Origin: an uncultured Sphingomonadaceae bacterium
GTDB lineage: Bacteria; Pseudomonadota; Alphaproteobacteria; Sphingomonadales; Sphingomonadaceae
Assembly: GCA_947493955.1 (NCBI GenBank)
Contig: CANLSQ010000001.1
Coordinates: 1-64,000, forward strand
Direction of reading: 5' to 3'
DNA: 64,000 bases
Within the stretch, counting starts at the first letter, position 1, and the number at the start of each line of letters is the position of its first letter. Both the position numbers and the translations under genes were made by a program. Below the pieces are notes generated by a model, which worked only from the letters and a program-made list of their open reading frames with translations, did not search any database and was not told the origin of the DNA. Of the stretch, positions 61,268-64,000 are shown piece after piece.

Positions 61268-62698
61268 ATGATGAAAAATTTGGACCCTCGCTCGTTTCTT
61301 TATCGCCCGGACGGATTGGACCCGGAACGGGCCAAGGCCCTTGTATCGGGTAGTCTTTCGGCCTGTGATGACGGAGAACTTTACCTGCAATATAGCGCGG
61401 TGGAGAGTTTCGGTTTTGACGATGGCCGTTTGAAGACCGCTGACTATAGCACCGACAGCGGCTTTGGCCTGCGCGGTGTATCTGGCGAAATGACCGGGTT
61501 CTCCCATAGTAACGAGATTAGCGAAGCGGCGATCAAGCGCGCGGCTCAAACCCTGCAATTGCTGGACCCGGCCAAGGGTGATCCGGCCCCGCCGCCACGC
61601 GGGTCCAACCAGCATCTCTATGGCGAAGCCAACCCGCTGGAAGCCATTCCGTTCGCGAAGAAAGTAGCCTTGTGTCAAGAAATTGACGCTGCGGCGCGCG
61701 CCCGTGATCCGCGGGTTGCGCAGGTATCTGTCGGTCTGTCCGGCAGCTGGAGCGTGGTCGAAATTGTACGTCCCGATGGTTTTGTTGCCACCGATGTGCG
61801 GCCTCTGGTGCGGCTCAATGTCTCGATCGTGGCGGAACAAAATGGCCGCCGCGAAACTGGCAGCTTTGGCATGGGTGGACGTTATCTTTATGATCAGCTG
61901 TTTGAGGAAGCGCGCTGGAATCGAGCCGTTGATGAAGCATTAAACCAGGCATTGATCAATCTGGAGAGCGTTGATGCCCCGGCAGGGGAACAGACGGTTC
62001 TGCTTGGTCCCGGCTGGCCCGGTATCATTCTGCACGAAGCCATTGGTCACGGCCTCGAGGGCGATTTCAACCGCAAGGGTACGAGCGCTTTTTCCGGCCG
62101 GATCGGCGAGCGTGTCGCAGCTCCCGGTGTCACTGTTGTGGATGATGGTTCAATAAACGAACGACGCGGATCACTGAGCATTGATGATGAAGGCACACCG
62201 ACACAGGAAAATGTCCTGATCGAGGACGGCATATTGAAATGTTACATGCAGGACCGGCTCAATGCACGCCTGATGGGTGTTCCCGCGACCGGCAATGGTC
62301 GCCGTGAAAGCTATGCCCATGCGCCGATGCCGCGGATGACCAACACGTTTATGCGTGGCGGCAAGGATGATCCCGACGAGCTTATGGGCCGCGTGAAAAA
62401 CGGTATCTATGCCAAGAGCTTCGGCGGCGGGCAGGTGGATATCGTGTCCGGCAAGTTCGTCTTCTCCTGCACCGAGGCCTATAAAATCGAAAATGGCAAA
62501 CTCGGTGCGCCGATTAAGGGTGCGACGCTGATTGGTGATGGTCCAACGGCACTGACCAAGGTGACGGGTATTGGCAATGATATGGCGCTGGACGAAGGCA
62601 TCGGCGTGTGCGGCAAGGGCGGACAGTCTGTGCCAGCTGGTGTTGGGCAGCCGACATTGCTGGTCGACGGCTTGACGGTTGGGGGAACGGCGGCCTGA
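61268..62698 (+). CDS. tldD: TldD-family metalloprotease
   Basis: TldD, with TldE/PmbA, forms a heterodimeric zinc protease that degrades unfolded peptides and matures some peptide antibiotics. The 476-aa protein has the zinc motif HEAIGH (256-261) in ILHEAIGHGLEGDFN, then GTSAFSGRIGERVA, the C-terminal GGGQVDIVSGKFVF and CGKGGQSVPAGVGQP. The PmbA partner is not in the window. ATG 61268 follows a small inverted repeat TTTCTA/TAGAAA (61252-61268) but has no good ribosome binding site; 61271 is an alternative. Confidence 0.93.
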   Translation: MMKNLDPRSFLYRPDGLDPERAKALVSGSLSACDDGELYLQYSAVESFGFDDGRLKTADYSTDSGFGLRGVSGEMTGFSHSNEISEAAIKRAAQTLQLLDPAKGDPAPPPRGSNQHLYGEANPLEAIPFAKKVALCQEIDAAARARDPRVAQVSVGLSGSWSVVEIVRPDGFVATDVRPLVRLNVSIVAEQNGRRETGSFGMGGRYLYDQLFEEARWNRAVDEALNQALINLESVDAPAGEQTVLLGPGWPGIILHEAIGHGLEGDFNRKGTSAFSGRIGERVAAPGVTVVDDGSINERRGSLSIDDEGTPTQENVLIEDGILKCYMQDRLNARLMGVPATGNGRRESYAHAPMPRMTNTFMRGGKDDPDELMGRVKNGIYAKSFGGGQVDIVSGKFVFSCTEAYKIENGKLGAPIKGATLIGDGPTALTKVTGIGNDMALDEGIGVCGKGGQSVPAGVGQPTLLVDGLTVGGTAA

Positions 62699-63243
62699 TG
62701 GCCAATAGTTGGTCATCAGAAATCCTTCATTTCTGGTTTGAAGAGCTTGGCCCCGATGACTGGTTCGGCTCCGGCGCTGAGGTTGATGAGCAAATAACCG
62801 AACGCTTTGCGGAGCTGTGGGAAGAGCAAAAGACCAGGGTTGCGGCAGATTTTCTGGCAACCCCAGAAGCAGCCCTTGCTGCGATAATATTGTTCGACCA
62901 GTTTCCGCGAAACATGTTTCGGGACAGTGCAGAGGCCTTTGCTACCGATCATCTGGCGCTGCAAATCGCCAAAAAGGCGGCTGATGGGGAATTGGATCAT
63001 CAGTTGACCGAAGACCAAAGGATGTTTGTCTACATGCCTTTCATGCATAGTGAGGAGCTCGAGGATCAGACCCGCTCACTGGGCCTGTTTACGGCTTTGG
63101 GGATTGAGAATAATATCAAATTTGCGAAAGCGCATCGTGATGTAATCGTCAAATTTGGTCGCTTCCCCCATCGTAACAAAGTGCTGGGCCGGGAAACGCG
63201 TCCCGATGAACAGGTCGCGATTGATGAAGGTTCCAGTTGGTAG
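62698..63243 (+). CDS. DUF924 family protein
   Basis: A 181-aa DUF924 protein: ILHFWFEELGPDDWFGSGAEVDEQITERFAELW, ALAAIILFDQFPRNMFRDSAEAFATD, MPFMHSEELEDQ and GRFPHRNKVLGRE. The family is predicted to be helical and bacterial members are uncharacterised. Its ATG shares a base with the tldD stop (TGATG), and it ends 10 bases before the next gene, so tldD, this gene and the following membrane protein likely share a transcript. Confidence 0.9.
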   Translation: MANSWSSEILHFWFEELGPDDWFGSGAEVDEQITERFAELWEEQKTRVAADFLATPEAALAAIILFDQFPRNMFRDSAEAFATDHLALQIAKKAADGELDHQLTEDQRMFVYMPFMHSEELEDQTRSLGLFTALGIENNIKFAKAHRDVIVKFGRFPHRNKVLGRETRPDEQVAIDEGSSW

Positions 63244-63253
63244 GACAGGCTTT

Positions 63254-63757
63254 GTGCGGATAATATTTCAAGAAACATGGACCGCACTCAAGACCTGGCC
63301 TGAGGCGAAACAGTGGATGGTCGCTCTGCGCCTGGCGGTTCCCACGCTGGCGATTATTGCCTTGATCGGATTTTTGGGCGGTTGGGCCTATTGGTATCCG
63401 GTAGATCGCTGGCAAGAGGCTGTCAGTGCCGTATTTATTGCGTTTTTGATTTCCGCCATTCCGACCGAATTGGTTTTCCGCGGAGTTCTGTTGTCGGCAC
63501 TTGTAAGATTAAGTCCGCGCTGGGGGGCTTGGCTGTCCACTTTGATGTTTGCTTTCTTCTACCCGGTTTACGCGACAATCAACCAGACCAAATGGAATGA
63601 TATGCTCGCGATGCCTTCGTTTTGCTTTGCCATGGTGATTTTTGGTATTATCCTGTCTCACATCCGCATTGTTTCGCGGTCGTTATGGCCAGTGATAATG
63701 ATTCACGGCGTCGCAGCTTTGGTATGGATGTTGGCGCTGGGACGACAGTTCAACTGA
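63254..63757 (+). CDS. CPBP-like membrane protein
   Basis: A 167-aa protein starting at GTG 63254 with five predicted transmembrane helices. It includes AIPTELVFRGVLLSALVR, close to the EExxxR core of CPBP (Abi) intramembrane proteases, though the first Glu is Thr here, and VIMIHGVAALVWM near the end with the family-like His. The motif is partial, so protease activity is doubtful. An earlier ATG at 63224 would overlap the DUF924 gene. Confidence 0.6.
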   Translation: MRIIFQETWTALKTWPEAKQWMVALRLAVPTLAIIALIGFLGGWAYWYPVDRWQEAVSAVFIAFLISAIPTELVFRGVLLSALVRLSPRWGAWLSTLMFAFFYPVYATINQTKWNDMLAMPSFCFAMVIFGIILSHIRIVSRSLWPVIMIHGVAALVWMLALGRQFN

Positions 63758-63770
63758 ACAGGAAGAGATT

Positions 63771-64000
63771 ATGGCTGAATTTTTTGACGCACTGAATGAT
63801 GATCACACCGCTTTCATCGCGAAACAGCCGATATTTTTCGTCGCGACGGCGGCCCCGGATGCGCGGATCAACCTGTCGCCGAAAGGCTATGATGCTTTTC
63901 GGGTACTGGGTCCGAAGCGGGTTGCCTATCTGGACCTTGCAGGGTCGGGCAACGAAACCCATGCGCATCTGATTGCTGATGGCCGGGTTACCATCATGTT
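63771..64000 (+). CDS. Pyridoxamine 5'-phosphate oxidase family protein, truncated by window
   Basis: The N-terminal 76 residues of a PNPOx-like flavin-binding split-barrel protein: MAEFFDALNDDHTAFIAKQ, FFVATAAPDARINLSPKGYDAFRVL, KRVAYLDLAGSGNETHAHLI. The strand order and the conserved GSGNETxAHL string mark the pyridoxamine-oxidase/general-stress group. The gene continues beyond 64000, so length and function cannot be judged. GGAAGAG lies eight bases before ATG 63771. Confidence 0.82.
   Translation, partial: MAEFFDALNDDHTAFIAKQPIFFVATAAPDARINLSPKGYDAFRVLGPKRVAYLDLAGSGNETHAHLIADGRVTIM

Noticed and set aside
1-64000. CRISPR arrays, prophage, insertion sequences, tRNA or rRNA
   Set aside because: I saw no regularly spaced direct repeats, no integrase or transposase frame and no cloverleaf or rRNA sequence; this was checked by eye only.

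Overview
The window is a gene-dense, mostly core-chromosome segment of an alphaproteobacterium, most likely a member of the Sphingomonadales (the Sphingorhabdus/Parasphingorhabdus/Sphingopyxis area). The clues are the gene families (crtW-crtZ ketocarotenoid genes, F1-ATPase zeta inhibitor next to bolA and grxD, DUF3617, DUF4402 and DUF4230 proteins, many glutathione enzymes), the moderate GC content judged by eye, and a degenerate copy of the 'GAGCTTGTCGAA' inverted repeat that is common in sphingomonads. The taxonomic call is inference. I found no rRNA, tRNA, CRISPR array, insertion sequence or prophage gene.

Layout. 0-4.4 kb: a small membrane ORF, an exported 1-Cys MsrA, then the leftward thrS - DUF305 lipoprotein - infC unit, in which infC appears to start at the rare codon ATA. 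4.6-8.2 kb: rightward envelope/hydrolase genes. 8.2-16.5 kb: short alternating units, including a saccharopine-dehydrogenase-like/DUF393 pair, a LysR regulator divergent from an exported protein, and the glyoxalase genes gloA and gloB around a 7TM GGDEF protein. 16.5-21.3 kb: leftward pyrD - ggt - acyl-CoA ligase. 21.4-27.5 kb: rightward isovaleryl-CoA dehydrogenase, epimerase, GST, SulP, GST and EamA. 27.5-29.1 kb: leftward crtW-crtZ plus an unknown small gene; together they should convert beta-carotene to astaxanthin-type pigments. 29.2-33.6 kb: leuC - small membrane protein - leuD, a quinone-oxidoreductase-like gene, then zeta inhibitor, bolA and grxD.

33.6-36.6 kb is the most interesting part: a structured 460-bp intergenic region with several palindromes, followed by a BlaI/MecI/CopY-type repressor coupled to an M56 (BlaR1-like) membrane metallopeptidase. 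Its C-terminal half is not a penicillin-binding domain but a duplicated small module, a proline-rich linker, a long Arg/Glu/Ala coiled coil and a Cys-containing tail. No beta-lactamase gene lies nearby, so this looks like a regulated-proteolysis sensor for an unidentified envelope signal.

36.7-43.2 kb: MBL-fold hydrolase, DUF4230, kelch lipoprotein, nadA - exported unknown - nadC, a four-TM protein and a secreted RNase T2 whose catalytic-acid position reads Gln. 43.2-44.2 kb: an HxlR regulator divergent from a carboxymuconolactone-decarboxylase-like gene, with two matching operator repeats between them. 44.2-47.7 kb: two tandem lipoprotein solute-binding proteins without permeases, plus DUF4112. 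47.8-59.6 kb: a flavin-dependent monooxygenase-like gene, then a long leftward series (two carboxylate transporters, aroC, GNAT, fabI, YihY, DnaJ/CbpA, ABA4-like, nadB, an ABC ATPase). 59.8-64 kb: two DUF4402 exported proteins, zf-CHCC, tldD, DUF924, a CPBP-like membrane protein and the start of a PNPOx-family gene cut by the window end.

NAD biosynthesis is complete for the de novo route (nadA, nadB, nadC) but split between two loci. Translational coupling through ATGA, GTGA or TGATG overlaps is frequent.
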